From Alopecurus myosuroides (lineage: Eukaryota > Streptophyta > Magnoliopsida > Poales > Poaceae): 64,000 nt of DNA. Of the stretch, positions 34,701 to 46,674 are shown one piece after another. The stretch is from NCBI GenBank assembly GCA_028641055.1, contig CM054060.1, positions 236,930,833-236,994,832 of the forward strand. The letters are read 5' to 3'. How positions within the stretch are numbered: position 1 is the stretch's first letter; every line of letters begins with the position of its first letter. A program made the translations under genes and the position numbers. The notes beneath the pieces were generated by a model. That model was not told where the DNA came from. It saw nothing but the letters and a program-made list of their open reading frames with translations, and made no database searches.

Positions 34701-37020
34701 TATGTCAAATCCTCGTATCTAGCTGGACGTGTAGTTTCTGTCAAATGCTTCCATGTGTTATTTATTATTTTCTATGATGTCTTATTATCAAATGAAATTT
34801 CCAACATTTTAATACACATGGTTGATTTTATTTTATTTCTAAATCCCTTCATGCTTATTGAGCATCAATCCACGAGAGCTCTCCTATTACTTTCAGTTGA
34901 TAGGTTTCTATTTTTTCGTTTTCCGGGTATTAATTCATTGTTACATACTGAAGGTTGTTTTCTTTTTAGTTTCAGTTTATAATCTTAGAAGACACTGCTG
35001 CAGTATACACATATTCTGAGATTAATGAATGTACACCATTCTTCGGTATTTTTCTGATTATTTACCATCTTTGGAAGATAAGGGTGCAGAAATATGATTG
35101 GGTGAGGCCTAGGTACATCATCCAACATCCGGTTTTGGAGATCATGTAAGTGTTCATCTCCTTTTATGTGATAAGAGAGGTTTATATTTAGCCAATAGTG
35201 ATAAAGTTTTTACATCCGCTTACAACCAAACAGTATACCATGTATTAGGAGGCTTCCAATAGCTGTATTGCGTCGAGTCTAAAAGGTTTTAGTTTTGTGG
35301 ATTCTAAGTTAGCCGGGGGTTGTTGGTTCACATAGCTGATTTTCTTGTGTCATCTTACAGCAATATGACTCTGTTGCCGTTTGGTAAAAAAATGCAATTG
35401 GCGTGGACTTGGGATACCCGCCTCCCGTCTAATCTTGCCCGCCGGGATTAACGGACAAGCTAGGGTGATTTTAGAGATATTAGGAAACATGACACGTGGG
35501 TCTCGTGGGACCAGCCAACTCTCTCGCTACCCATCAATCTTAGTTTCTCTCTGGTCTCAAGCTTTCATCAGCTTTGACCGATCGCAGACGACAGCTTACA
35601 TTTCATCATAGAAAAGTGGGATGTACCCACATCAAAAAAAGAGTTACTCTTCAGCCACCAAGGCTCCTCTCTTCTCGAGTATCCATACATCCCTTATATG
35701 TGTATGTAGAGCTATCTCTCGGTAGATGGGTTACAAACGCGATAAGCAGGCACGTCCAAATGTCCCAGCGGCAGACGGCAGGATGGCATGAACGGGACAA
35801 GCGGGTTTTGCATGCGGGATGGGAGGCGGCGGGCTTGGCGGCAGTCACGTCCCACTTGTATTTTTACTGTTTGGAGTATTAGACTATTAGCGTAGCTTCT
35901 GATAAAACTCTCCGACTCTTGAGTTCCAACTTTTCCTCCATCGCTGGTTCCAACACTATATACCTATGTGTTTTTCTTACAAGGTTTTCCTTGCAAATAT
36001 TTTTGGGAAACCAAAGACCTATTCACATCAACATAGGCCACCCAAGAAGTAAATTAAAAAAATGTGTATGGGTTTGGTTTCTGCAAGGTTTTGGTGCCCT
36101 TTCAGATATAAAGAGGGACAAAACAAAGAAGGAAATATGCATGGGTGGTCTATATTTTGACTCATCTGCATACTATTCAAAGAATTAGTGTATCATTTAA
36201 ACAAATAGAAAACTAAATAAAATTGATTGTAAGTTTGTTGGTGACAGGCCCATCTTTTAGTTTAGGGTCATGGATTAATTGAGCCTATTTCCGGAACAGC
36301 CGCTTCCTGGATATATTTGTTGTGATTTAGATATGTGCTTTAAGAGGCCACAAACACAATAACATATAGATATTTGCCTCTTAATGATTTATTATCATTT
36401 GAAATCAATTGGGTATCACTTGTCAATGTTATCAAATATGTTTGGCATTCCTTTTGCAGATTCTACAGTCAGGCCAAGAGGTCGACATTAACAGAAAACA
36501 CATGACAAGTACATGGGAACACTTCCAATTGCCAGATCCATGAATCTTCGTTGAGATCTGTAAGATAAGATCAGTTGAAATGGTACTTTGTAATGATCTG
36601 TCGATAGGAAAAATACACATTCTGGCTCTAATGATTTTTGCTGTTTTAATGTATATTTATGTAATTAGTGAGTGATTCATTCGACTGGTAGCATATGATT
36701 CATTTGAATGACCTTACAAGTTGTTCTTGTAGTGGTAGCATATGATTCCACATTCCATGAAGTATGTTTTCGATTGTGATAAAATAGCTTGTATTGAAAT
36801 TCAACCATCGTGGATGGCTGTTGTAAACTGGTATGTGTGTTTTACTAAATGTTTTTCCTTTCAAGTTTCATCTTAGTTTTCTCGAAGATTTCTCCGTCTA
36901 TCTTTAGTAATCTGGTGATCAAGACTTGCATAGTTCAATTGATTCAACGAGGCTTGCAAGACACAACGGAGTACTCACTAAATTAGGGGTGCAAACACAC
37001 AAAACTGAATTTACTGAGAT
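31744..37020. other. Low-copy-looking region without a clear gene
   Basis: About 5.3 kb of AT-rich DNA with many possible splice sites but no convincing ORF, LTR or transposase. It could be introns and 3' UTR of the microprotein transcript, a non-coding RNA, or old intergenic DNA. A MITE-like insert is proposed at 35368-35881. The stretch at 36460-36660 looks like a terminal exon with AT-rich 3' signals, but this is weak. Confidence 0.35.
35368..35881. mobile_element. Possible MITE with imperfect inverted ends
   Basis: The left end GTAAAAAAATGCAATTGGCG, with CCCGCCTCCCGTC farther in, resembles the reverse complement of the right end (GTAAAAATACAAGTGGGACG, then GCCGCCTCCCATC). The ends match only loosely and no TSD is evident. 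Confidence 0.35.
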
Positions 37021-37391
37021 TGGATTGCAGAGTACCGGCTAGGAGGCGCCCCAAGGGGCGCCCCAGCCTCTAGTGCTTTACTGATTGGCGGAGTGGCATG
37101 GACTTGCGAAGAGTGGACAGCGGGAGGGGCCGCAGTGCGAAGTTCCAGTTGGCTTAGGACATACGCTTCACCCATCACTCTCTCTCCCGCCCGTACGGTT
37201 TGAGAGGGGTTTAGAGAGAGAGAGAGAGGGGTTCATCCCACTCATCTCATCTGCGCTGCGTGCGTGTGTGTGTAGAGAGAGAGAGGGAGGGAGTGGTTGG
37301 GGGAATGCCTCGGGGAATGCAGGTTCATCTCATCTCATCTCGCTAGGGTTTTCCCTCCCCGTCTCCTCACGCCGCCGCCGCCCCGATTGCG
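37021..37391 (+). promoter_or_regulatory. Proximal promoter and 5' leader of the CCCH gene
   Basis: A CT/GA-rich leader has GA runs (37204-37223 and 37273-37288) and CTCATCT repeats. A 13-codon upstream ORF (ATG 37305, TAG 37344-37346) ends 45 bp before the main ATG. A further short upstream ATG lies near 37098. A self-complementary GGCGCCCC...GGGGCGCC stretch is at 37046-37065. No clear TATA box was found. Confidence 0.5.
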
Positions 37392-40300
37392 ATGATCGGC
37401 GGCGCAGACGAGAACAGCACGGAGGACGTCCGACCTTCCGCCCGCACCACCACCCCGCCTTCCACTCCCTCAGCATCGTCACCGATCGCGCCTCTTTCTT
37501 CGCCTGCTGAGCGGACCGGCTTCGGGAGGAGGCTGCTCGGCTCCATCCGCGCCCTCGCCTACCACCCCGCGCCTCCACCCGCCGCCGCCGCCGCTGCCCC
37601 CAAGGTCGGCCTCGGCCTGCTGCTCCACCTCAGGCCCGACCACCCGCGCCTCCACCCAACCCCGTCCGCGTCTCCGTCTGCCCCCGAGGAGGATGAGGCT
37701 GCTGCGGCACGGCCTCGCGCCGCCACCGCGGGGCCGCACTCGCCGTTGAACCGATACAGGCTCGGCAACGCTGCTGGCACGTCGGCTCCGGCCAACGTCC
37801 TCCAGCACCTCAAGCCGGCAGACACAGCCCTGGTGGACGGGCATGGACAGGGCGACCGGTTATGTGCAAATGACAAGTCGGGGGCATCAAAGGAAGAGAA
37901 CCTTGTGGGAGACAAGGAGAAGCCGGGGGAGCAGCTAGGCGCAGTACGCAGAAAAGGTGCGCCATTAGTCAAGGATGTTGATGCTGCTAGTGCTGGGGAT
38001 GATCAAGAAGAGAAGCTGTGCGCCGCTGATCAGCTGAGAGCTGCCAGGGATGGTGATCGCCAGCAAGATGCCATCCACCCGAGGGATGGAACCACATGTT
38101 ATGGCATTGCTGCTGGGGATGATCAAGTGCCGGTGGAGGGACGATCCACCAGTGAGCTGGGATCAGCCGAGAATGATGATGATGCTGTGGAAGACAAGGA
38201 GGCGGTGGAGCAAGGTGTAATCGGCATGGCCATGGATGGTGATAATGCTGTCAAAGATCACGAGGTGGTGGGACAAAGTGTCATTGCTGGAATTGAAACG
38301 CACGCTACCATTGATGTCCAGGATCAACACAACCGAGTGGGCGCCACGGTTAATGGCAGTGACAAGGGTATATGGAAGAGGAAGGTGGTTAAGCTGCCAT
38401 ATCCACAAAGGCCTGGGAAACCAAACTGCCACAGTTACATGGTAAAAGGGAGCTGCTCAGACGGGTTCTCCTGCCAGTTGCATCACCCACCGGTAAAAAT
38501 CTACTATCATTTGGTATACTGTTCTTTAAGTACCAACAAAAAACCATTTTTTGTTTCTTTACTTAGTAAAATGATGCATTTTTTGCTTAGCACAATAGGT
38601 TGTGTAAGTTATTTCTGTCATGCTTGTGCCATCCGTCTTTCCGCTCGGTAGTTAGTCCTGTGATCTATATTTCGATACATTAAGCACTCACCTGCATATC
38701 CTGTATGCTTGTTGTACATATATGATATACTAGGAGAAAAGGCGTGCTTCACTGCCGCCGATAAATAGAAAAATGAAAAATGCAGAATCCGCTGACGATA
38801 AACAGTGAACTGTCACGAGTCGACCTGTGATTTTTTGAGAATAACAGAACACATGACTTCTGATTCCTTTAGAAATTGGAGATTGATACATCAATACACC
38901 AATAAAATGTATACTGCCAACTTCTAAAGAGGCTACATAATATAACATTTAGTATCATTGAGCTAAAGTCTACGCTGAACTAACTTTCAAGCATCTTTCT
39001 GGGGTGTCACCTTTCACTGCAACGTGCAAGCAGAATTATTGGCATGTGATTCTTTTTAGAACTTAACCCGTAGCAGATGAAAGGTAACACCTTTACACCT
39101 TCGAGATAACGTTAACACTAGTAGGTATTTCAGCAGCAAAATAACTCGAGTAATGTTAACTCAAATGACAGTGCTGACAATAAAATGGAACTTCTAGTCC
39201 TACATTGTCATAAATTAATTCTCATTAACCATTTTGTTCTGTTCTTTCAAGCAGTCACACCTCCGTGCTGCCACGTAATCATGCATTTGCCAACATGCTT
39301 GATATATAGACATTATAGTTTCCAGATAATGTTTAGTTACCTTTAGCAATAAAGTACTACTAAATAAAAAAAAGTAGTGAAGAAGATGATAATTCCCCAA
39401 TTAGCGACTACTTGTCATTCATGGCATACTAATTTGCAAGTTTGTGTACATTAAAATGAGACTACCTAGAAGGCTTGCTGATCCCAGTGATATCGTTTAG
39501 TTACTACTCCGTATTAGAAAGTGAGCCTTGTTAGTTGGTATGATATGGAGAAACTTTGATTTTTTCATAAACATGAGGAACAGGCTCATATACAAATTCA
39601 TATCCATAATGTGTACTGTGTCAAAGATCAATGTGTAACTTCATGTTGTTCATACAGAATTGACCATTGTAGGAATTCCTCTCCCGGCCTAACTGCGAAG
39701 CAGAAATTAACTCTCACATGTTTCCATAACCTTCCTTTCAGCACAGTGAAAAAAAAACATGTTCTGGCTTGTGAAAACTATAGCAGGTTTCCCTAATAAG
39801 CACAAGCCTTGAGTTAGAACAGTCAAGGTGTATAAAATGTGATATTACGCATATACCAGGAAATATTTCAGTAGGTACAGGGACATAAAAAATTAGGGAT
39901 TAGATTCCATGCTTTACTTTTAAACTTGTAAACTGAAACATCAACTTTTATTTGCAACAATATATATATAATACTCCCTCCGTCCCAAATTAGGTGTCGT
40001 GGATTTGTCAAAATATGGATGTATCTATATACTAAAATACGTCTAGATACATCCATATTTTGACAAATCTAAGACAATTAATTTGGGATGGAGGGAGTAT
40101 ATACTTAGGGACTAAGATATCACAAATACTTCTAAAACTACAGAGTAAACTGAAACATCAACTTTGATTTGCAACTATATATATAATATTTATTAAACCA
40201 TGGGTATTCAGCTCCACATGTCTATCCTTTAGAGGAAAACTGTCATGTTCCATTTGAGGAGAAAGCTGAAAAACCTTGATACATAGATGTTAATCAACTT

Positions 40301-43300
40301 TTCCTACAGGGCAGGACCAAAAAGAGTAAACAGACATAGACTAAGGTATCATTATTTACTCAAGCTTCTAGTGATTATATCGTAAACTTAACTGACATGC
40401 AAAATTATCATCATTATTTGGTAACCGAAGAGTAGAAAACTTAACTGGCACGCCTTCATCGAAGATATATACGATTATGAAACTAGACATACCACATTCA
40501 GAAAATGATTTTATGTCTCACACCGGATAGGTATTTCTTATTAAAGCGGTTAGAATTCTAATGAGATGTACTTTGTTTGGTTAACTGGAAACAAAAGAGT
40601 GTTGCAGCAATATCATTGACATAGAGATCCCAGAAAATTAGCCATGAGAATCAAGCACTAGGCAATAGGTTTCCAGCATCACCGATGATAACTCATTTAT
40701 TTCATTTTTGAGAGGTCTTCACTCAAGTTGTGCTCTCAGTATATGACACATAAATCTTTTTGTTATATGTAAACACCAAATAAGAGGTTACCTTGTTAAT
40801 TATACACTATAAAATCTTCCTATTGCTTTAATGGCACAGGATTGTGTTCAGGCGTTCATTGTCAGACATGGTCATGAAAGGAAATGCAACAAAAATGAAC
40901 CAAGTATACGGGCCTGATTCTTTTTGTATGAAAATGTAGTCTGTCACACCCTTTCTAGTCAATACTCAGGAGATGATGTAGTAATTTTCATGTTTTATCT
41001 ACCGATAAATGTTGTGGACATTGAAAGCCTGATTATACACCTCACTGGCTAGTTTGTTCATGAGATATTTAAATTCGGTTTTCCTTGTTTTTGTTGATGA
41101 TGTCATTGCTACAGCTTAAAGCCAAACCAGATAGTTCATGGAGTCCCTCTGAACAAGGAAATCATGGCGTTGCAGATATTCTGGAACTGAACCGCATTGG
41201 CCTCCCCATACGAAAAGTATGCTTATGATATTTTTTTCATCTATTGAAGTTGATTTATACTGAAAAATGCTGAAACTGAATTTTAGTCTAAATTTACTTT
41301 TCAGGGAGCAAGAAATTGCACCTATTTTATGAGGAATGGTGCTTGCAGATATGGCAAACACTGTCATTTTAACCATCCAGAGCATGTCATTGATGCTCAG
41401 TTCTATGCACCAACAGGGTGGGAGGACAGTGCTTTGGAATTGGAGAGATCTTCTGACCGCCATACAACATTAGATGACACATCACACTTGAAGAAATCTT
41501 CTGACACTGCGACCTTTTATGACACATCATATTCAAAGAAGTCTTCTGACCGTGCAACCTTGGACGACACATTATACTCAAAGAAGTATTCTGACCATGC
41601 AAGCATAGATGACACTTTTATCAAAAAAAACATAGATGACACATCATACTCAAAGAAGTCTTCTGACCGTGCAATCTTGGACGACATATCATGCTCAAAG
41701 AAGTCTTCTGGCCATGCAACCATAGATGACACATCATGTAGCTCAGAGGTCCTGCCACCAAACATAATAAGAATGCTTTTACCTCCCCCAAAAGTACTGC
41801 CTGGTACAGAACGAAAGGTGATGGAGCTGAAAAAGGTACATGTTATGCCTTCTTTATTATTATGCAATGTTTAGATCTGTATTGCACATATCGCTTGGAC
41901 ATTGCTACTTTTGTGACACCGTGCTGTATACTTTTCCTGGATTATGACTGGTCTACAGCTTTATGATAATTTCTTATCCTATCCGCTTCATGTAGGATTC
42001 AAACTGGTCAACTACTTTAGACGATTCCGATGGTTGCTGTTCAGCAGATAGTTCAGATGGGCCTTTGTGCAAGCAGGAGCATGTGGATAATTCAGATGGG
42101 CCTTTACGCAAGCAGGAGCAGCTGGATTACCCTCAGAGACCTGGGGAACCAGAATGCCCCTTCTATATGAAAAATAGGTTCTGTAGATTCGGGGCAAAAT
42201 GTAGCTTTAATCACCCAAAGGATTCAAATCCTGCCATGCTGAGCCCAACGAATTCAAAAAAATCTGTTGCCACTGATGAACATCATCGATCTACCAGAAT
42301 CACACTAGAAGACTATATGCCCCAGCAACAGCGGTATCCTGAGAGACCTGGTCAGCCAGACTGCCGGTACTACCTGCAATTTGGGAAATGCAAATTTCTG
42401 TCCGCATGCATCTTTCACCATCCAAGAGAAAGACTTCTAGTTGGGTGGAAACCCTCAGGCCCAGCTCACTCTGATCAGATTGGACCTGAAATACATGGCA
42501 TGCCAGAGTGCCCATTCTATATGAAATATGGGAAATGTCAATTTGGGCCGGCATGTGAATTTCGTCATCCCAAAGATATATGTTCAACTACAGAGGTATG
42601 TCTATCATTATTGATGTTCAAGTAAACACTGTTGATTCAATCATGACTAGTTTTCAATTGTTCCCTTTTGCTTGGCTGATCCCTGTTGCATTTTTAGCTG
42701 ATAGAGATATTTACAAGCGTTGACATTTATGCAAATAAAAACTCAGTGACTTGTGTGTGTTCAGAATTCTTGTTCAGTTTGCAGTGAGCATGTTACTATT
42801 GATGTGCTTGTGTGTACATGAGACGCTTTTGTTGTGCAATATACTACCTCCTTGTATGAAGGAAGTCTATTTTGAACATTTTCTATTCCTATTTACTCCC
42901 TCCGTATCGAAATGTAAGATGTTTTAGCTTTTCCTAAACAAAACGTACCTAGACATGTTTTAGTGTAAGATGCATATGAATCTACACACTAAAGCATGTC
43001 TAAATACGTTTTGTTTAGAAAACGCTAAAACATCTTATATTTTGATACGAAGGGAGTATTAAGAAGTGCCCACTGGGAAGAAAATGATTGTACTATCCAT
43101 GGACTATGGAGCTGCTAGGGATGCTAAAGTATTGGTTATCTCTGTAGTAACAAAGACCTTTTTATCTACAACCTCAAGTGCAATGCTTCGACCTTTTTTT
43201 TGTACTACAGCGATCGTGCTCTGATTGAATATTGTTCATTTCTCAGAAGTAGAACCCTGTCATGTCACCCAAGTGAAACAAGTTAGATGCTCAGTTGTTC

Positions 43301-44726
43301 CTCCGAACTTTTGTGTGATTTTTTACATGTGGAGCTTATGAATCTTATGCTGTTTCAGGGAGCATTTGGTCACAGAAATGATTTGGCAAGTGATAATATC
43401 AGAAGGTCAGAGAATGTTATTCAACAGCAAGAACAGACTATGTATCCTGAAAGGCCTGGTGAACCTCGGTGTTTCAACTACATGAGGCATGGCTCCTGTA
43501 GGTTTCAGATGAACTGCAAATACCACCATCCAGCAGACCGGCTCTCTAGTAAACAGGTGCGTAACAGTCATAAAGTTCAGAAGTAGTACGACTCACTTAT
43601 CATTGTCCTTAGAGTGACATCTATTGTTGCTTATGAATGCAGTACGACTCGACTTACCACTGAACTCGTCCACATCTACCGCTCGAGCGAAGCAGTAACA
43701 TGTTGTTTACAGTGTGGATGCTATCAACTGAAAGGTACCTTGTGATCTATTGAACAGTGATTTTGTTTTCGGTGCAGTGATCTTTCTGATACAACTAGTA
43801 GGATGCCCATGACTCAACCTTAACAATAACGCATACAATAACCAAAGTGGCACTACGTCAGGTCCATTTGATACACAAGGAACACTCAGTTAAGGAAATA
43901 AGCCTAATAACCCTATTACGATTAAAAAAGGAGTAAAAAAAACTTGTTGTGAATCATCTATCCTCGCCCGCAATAGTCACAGCCCATGTCTTGTTCTTGC
44001 TTTTTTCCCCTGCCGAGAGTGGAGTTTCTAGTCCTACAGCTACAACCATGCAAGCACAAATATTCCAGCCAAAAAGTTTCAAAGTGTGTCATACTGTCCC
44101 TTGCTCAAAAATGTTTGGACAAAAAGCTCCAAATAACAACAGTCCACACTACTGTGATCCATGGAAAGAGTTTTATTTAGCTCGTTGTTGATCCTAAGCA
44201 TTTATAGTTGTACTTGATTTGAGCCAGATGTAAAACCCAGTAAACTATTTTTTCTTCAAGTTAAAAGGGACAGACCTCTAATGAACAATGAATCTCAATC
44301 CTAGATCCAGCAATGATTATACTTTACCACATCTAAGAACTTCGTGACTTTGTGCCTGTAACGTTTGATTCATCCTCAAATCAACAACGCCGTAGCTGAG
44401 GGATTCATTTGAAAGGACCTACAACACAGAAAGCAATACTAATTTTTTGAGCCCTCAAGCAAGAAGTAAAGACATGAGCTCATGTGTTGCATGAAGTAGG
44501 CAAAAACGTCCAGAAAATCCAAACATTGTGGAAGAAATATAGATCATTTTGAAATTATAATCCATGATTCCTGTCTTGTTCAAACACTAAATTGCAACCA
44601 GGAACTACACTTAAATAAGCTATGATATCTAATTGGTTCATTAAGTGGCGAAGAATAGCTGTTTATGTGGCTAATCTGGTCCTGTTTGTTTTGCAGCATT
44701 CTTCTGTTTCCAGGTGCTACAGCTAA
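37392..44726 (+). CDS. CCCH-type zinc-finger protein with six fingers (ZFN/HUA1-like family)
   Basis: Exons are 37392-38492, 41115-41216, 41305-41835, 41996-42595, 43359-43556 and 44697-44726. All have GT-AG borders and all join at phase 0, giving 853 aa. The six fingers are C-x8-C-x5-C-x3-H at C346-H365, C406-H425, C632-H651, C701-H720, C750-H769 and C816-H835. Four (fingers 3, 4, 6 and, as [10 protein letters not shown], finger 1) follow a Y-P-x-R-P-G-x-P/E motif typical of plant ZFN-type proteins, which bind RNA or DNA. Residues 1-130 are Pro/Ala-rich and 130-330 acidic. Residues about 459-545 are 15-aa repeats. The start is the first good ATG of the long exon. Probably a nuclear nucleic-acid-binding regulator; the target is unknown. 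Confidence 0.92.
39974..40097. mobile_element. Stowaway MITE in intron 1 of the CCCH gene
   Basis: 124 bp with ends CTCCCTCCGTCCCAAATTA and the matching reverse complement, flanked by TA on both sides. The interior is a near-perfect hairpin around ATGGATGTATCTATA. It is a classic Tc1/mariner-derived MITE of Pooideae. Confidence 0.95.
41460..41745 (+). repeat. Coding minisatellite of 45 bp (15 aa) in exon 3
   Basis: About five full units and one short unit with consensus [15 protein letters not shown]. The short unit (TFIKKNIDD) shows a six-residue loss that keeps the frame. It lies between fingers 2 and 3 in a Ser/Lys/Asp-rich linker. Confidence 0.9.
42896..43056. mobile_element. Stowaway MITE in intron 4 of the CCCH gene
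   Basis: 161 bp with inverted ends CTCCCTCCGTATCGAAAT and their complement, TA on both sides, and a palindromic interior (AACATGTCT...). It belongs to a different subfamily from the copy in intron 1. A related fragment may lie at 42843-42870. Confidence 0.93.
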
Positions 44727-45804
44727 CTGAGCCGGTATGAAGAGAGGAAGAGGATCTAGTCTGGATTTGGTGTCGTCTTTTTTTTTTTTTGTCTATGATG
44801 GGTACTTACTAGTCATGTCCGTTCGTGCCGCATTACTGCTCTGAGTGTTTTAAAGGCACTCACATTTTGTCAATTAGCCGCTCAAGCGGCGACGATTGTC
44901 TGGACCATGCAGTCAAACCGCAAACCTGGAAACTGGACTCTTGGCATGACTATCTGGCTAGATGTAGCATTAACACTTTGATCCCAGAGTTCTCGATACC
45001 TTACCATGATGTGGACATAATACGGTTTTGGTTTGAAAATTTCTTCCTTTGATCCTTCTTTGTCAGGAAATTATCTGTATATCTAATTAAACTGATTTGC
45101 ATCTTTACCCGGCTCCTGATTTAAACGTAATAGGAAAAAAAATCCTATGAGATAAGCTAAGTTGATAATTCAAAGACAGAATTTGATTATTTTGATACGA
45201 GGGAAGGCGCCACTCAAAATCTTGATTATGACATCAAGCAACAAGCATCTTCTAGAGGCGATTCCCATGCCTGAAAGAACACCCTCCTGAATCTTGATCA
45301 TAGTAGACTTACTAGTACTTCCCAAATTATGGACAGATCTAACTTATAATCCATGCATGCCTTTAAATGAATTAATCGACCACGTCACGTGTAATCAAAA
45401 GAAAGATGATAGTAGCAGTTCATCACACCACTGGAATAGAACCTTTTCGACATAGCCTGGGGTGAGGATGAACCACCTGGGGTGACAGTCAACAACAGCC
45501 GCTGGACTGGGGAGCCAGATGAAACGATGCTGAATTGCTGACCACTGTTTTTCCAACCTTTTTGGGTTTCAGGTTCAATACGACGAATAAAACGTTCACA
45601 TTCCATACATACATACGCTAATCAGACTTGCAGTCTCAAGTGCATAGAAAGCAGGCACTACAATAATAGCAAAGCAAAAACGTCCATGGTCATTCCAAGC
45701 TAAAATGCAAAGATCCTCCTGCATTTATTTCTTCATCGTGTGCCCCTCCCTCCTCGCCTCCAAGCCAAATTGCACTACACTTCCTTCTTTGCTGGGTAAG
45801 GTTT
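44727..45804. other. 3' regions of two convergent genes
   Basis: Begins with the CCCH 3' UTR, which has a T-run at 44778-44790, and ends near the presumed 3' UTR exon of the minus-strand gene. I found no further ORF, repeat or RNA gene. Confidence 0.5.
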
Positions 45805-46674
45805 TCACCTGCGACAGAGCAAATAGTTCAGCAATATCTTAACTCAAGTACCGCCTTTCACCTTCAGCCTGCCTACACATTACTCTGCCACTGTTATTTT
45901 GAGAATTTATTTCACAGAAACAGATGCAACACACATAATTCCACAACATACACAAAGAGAATTATAAAAAATGCTCAGTTCCTCTTGCTTGCCAGGAAGG
46001 TCCACAGTTTATTCAAGATTTCTTCTCACATTCATACATGAAACCGGCACTCAAGCAGTGATATCTGGTAATAGCAGTAATGTCATTCTAAAAAATGCTC
46101 AAAATTCAATGTATCACTCCATATACGTTGACCAAAGGGGGACGGATCCCTCCCTTGGCTGTCCGTTAGGTAGAAGATGAGACTCTCCAGCAGCGATTTC
46201 CCGCGCTAGATAATACCCCGTTTAATTCGGTCCTCACTGGGACCGGCCACTGAGCTAGCACTCAGTTCTCATCACTCCATATACTACCTAGTACTATCCA
46301 TGATGTAACTATTCGCAAAATTAGTTTAACGCACAGAACTCATCCATGCCATATACAGCATGTGTATGAGCAGTAAAGTGTCACTTGCCAACCGTATACA
46401 AACTAGTTGTTTAAATAGGGCTATCAAATAAAAGCACGCATACGGCATTACACAAATATGCAATTAAAAAAGAAACCTAAAATACTTATTTTCCAATACC
46501 ATAATTTGAATCTACTCCAGTTTTCATTGTCAAGCGGAAATAAATTCCGATCACTCCTTAAGATAATTTGGAAAACGTGACGCTCATTTCTCAGAGCTAT
46601 GGGGGCAGAAACAGAAAGTAATATAGTGAACACATGGTAACGATAAGTAACATGGATCTCGATGAACTGCATTT

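Noticed and set aside
37085..37510. 141-codon ORF overlapping the start of the CCCH gene in another frame
   Set aside because: It has no ATG in good context, is low-complexity (Arg/Glu/Ser from GA repeats) and overlaps the real exon 1.
44778..44790. T-run after the CCCH stop as a polymerase III terminator
   Set aside because: No A/B-box promoter or tRNA-like fold precedes it; it fits a 3' UTR.
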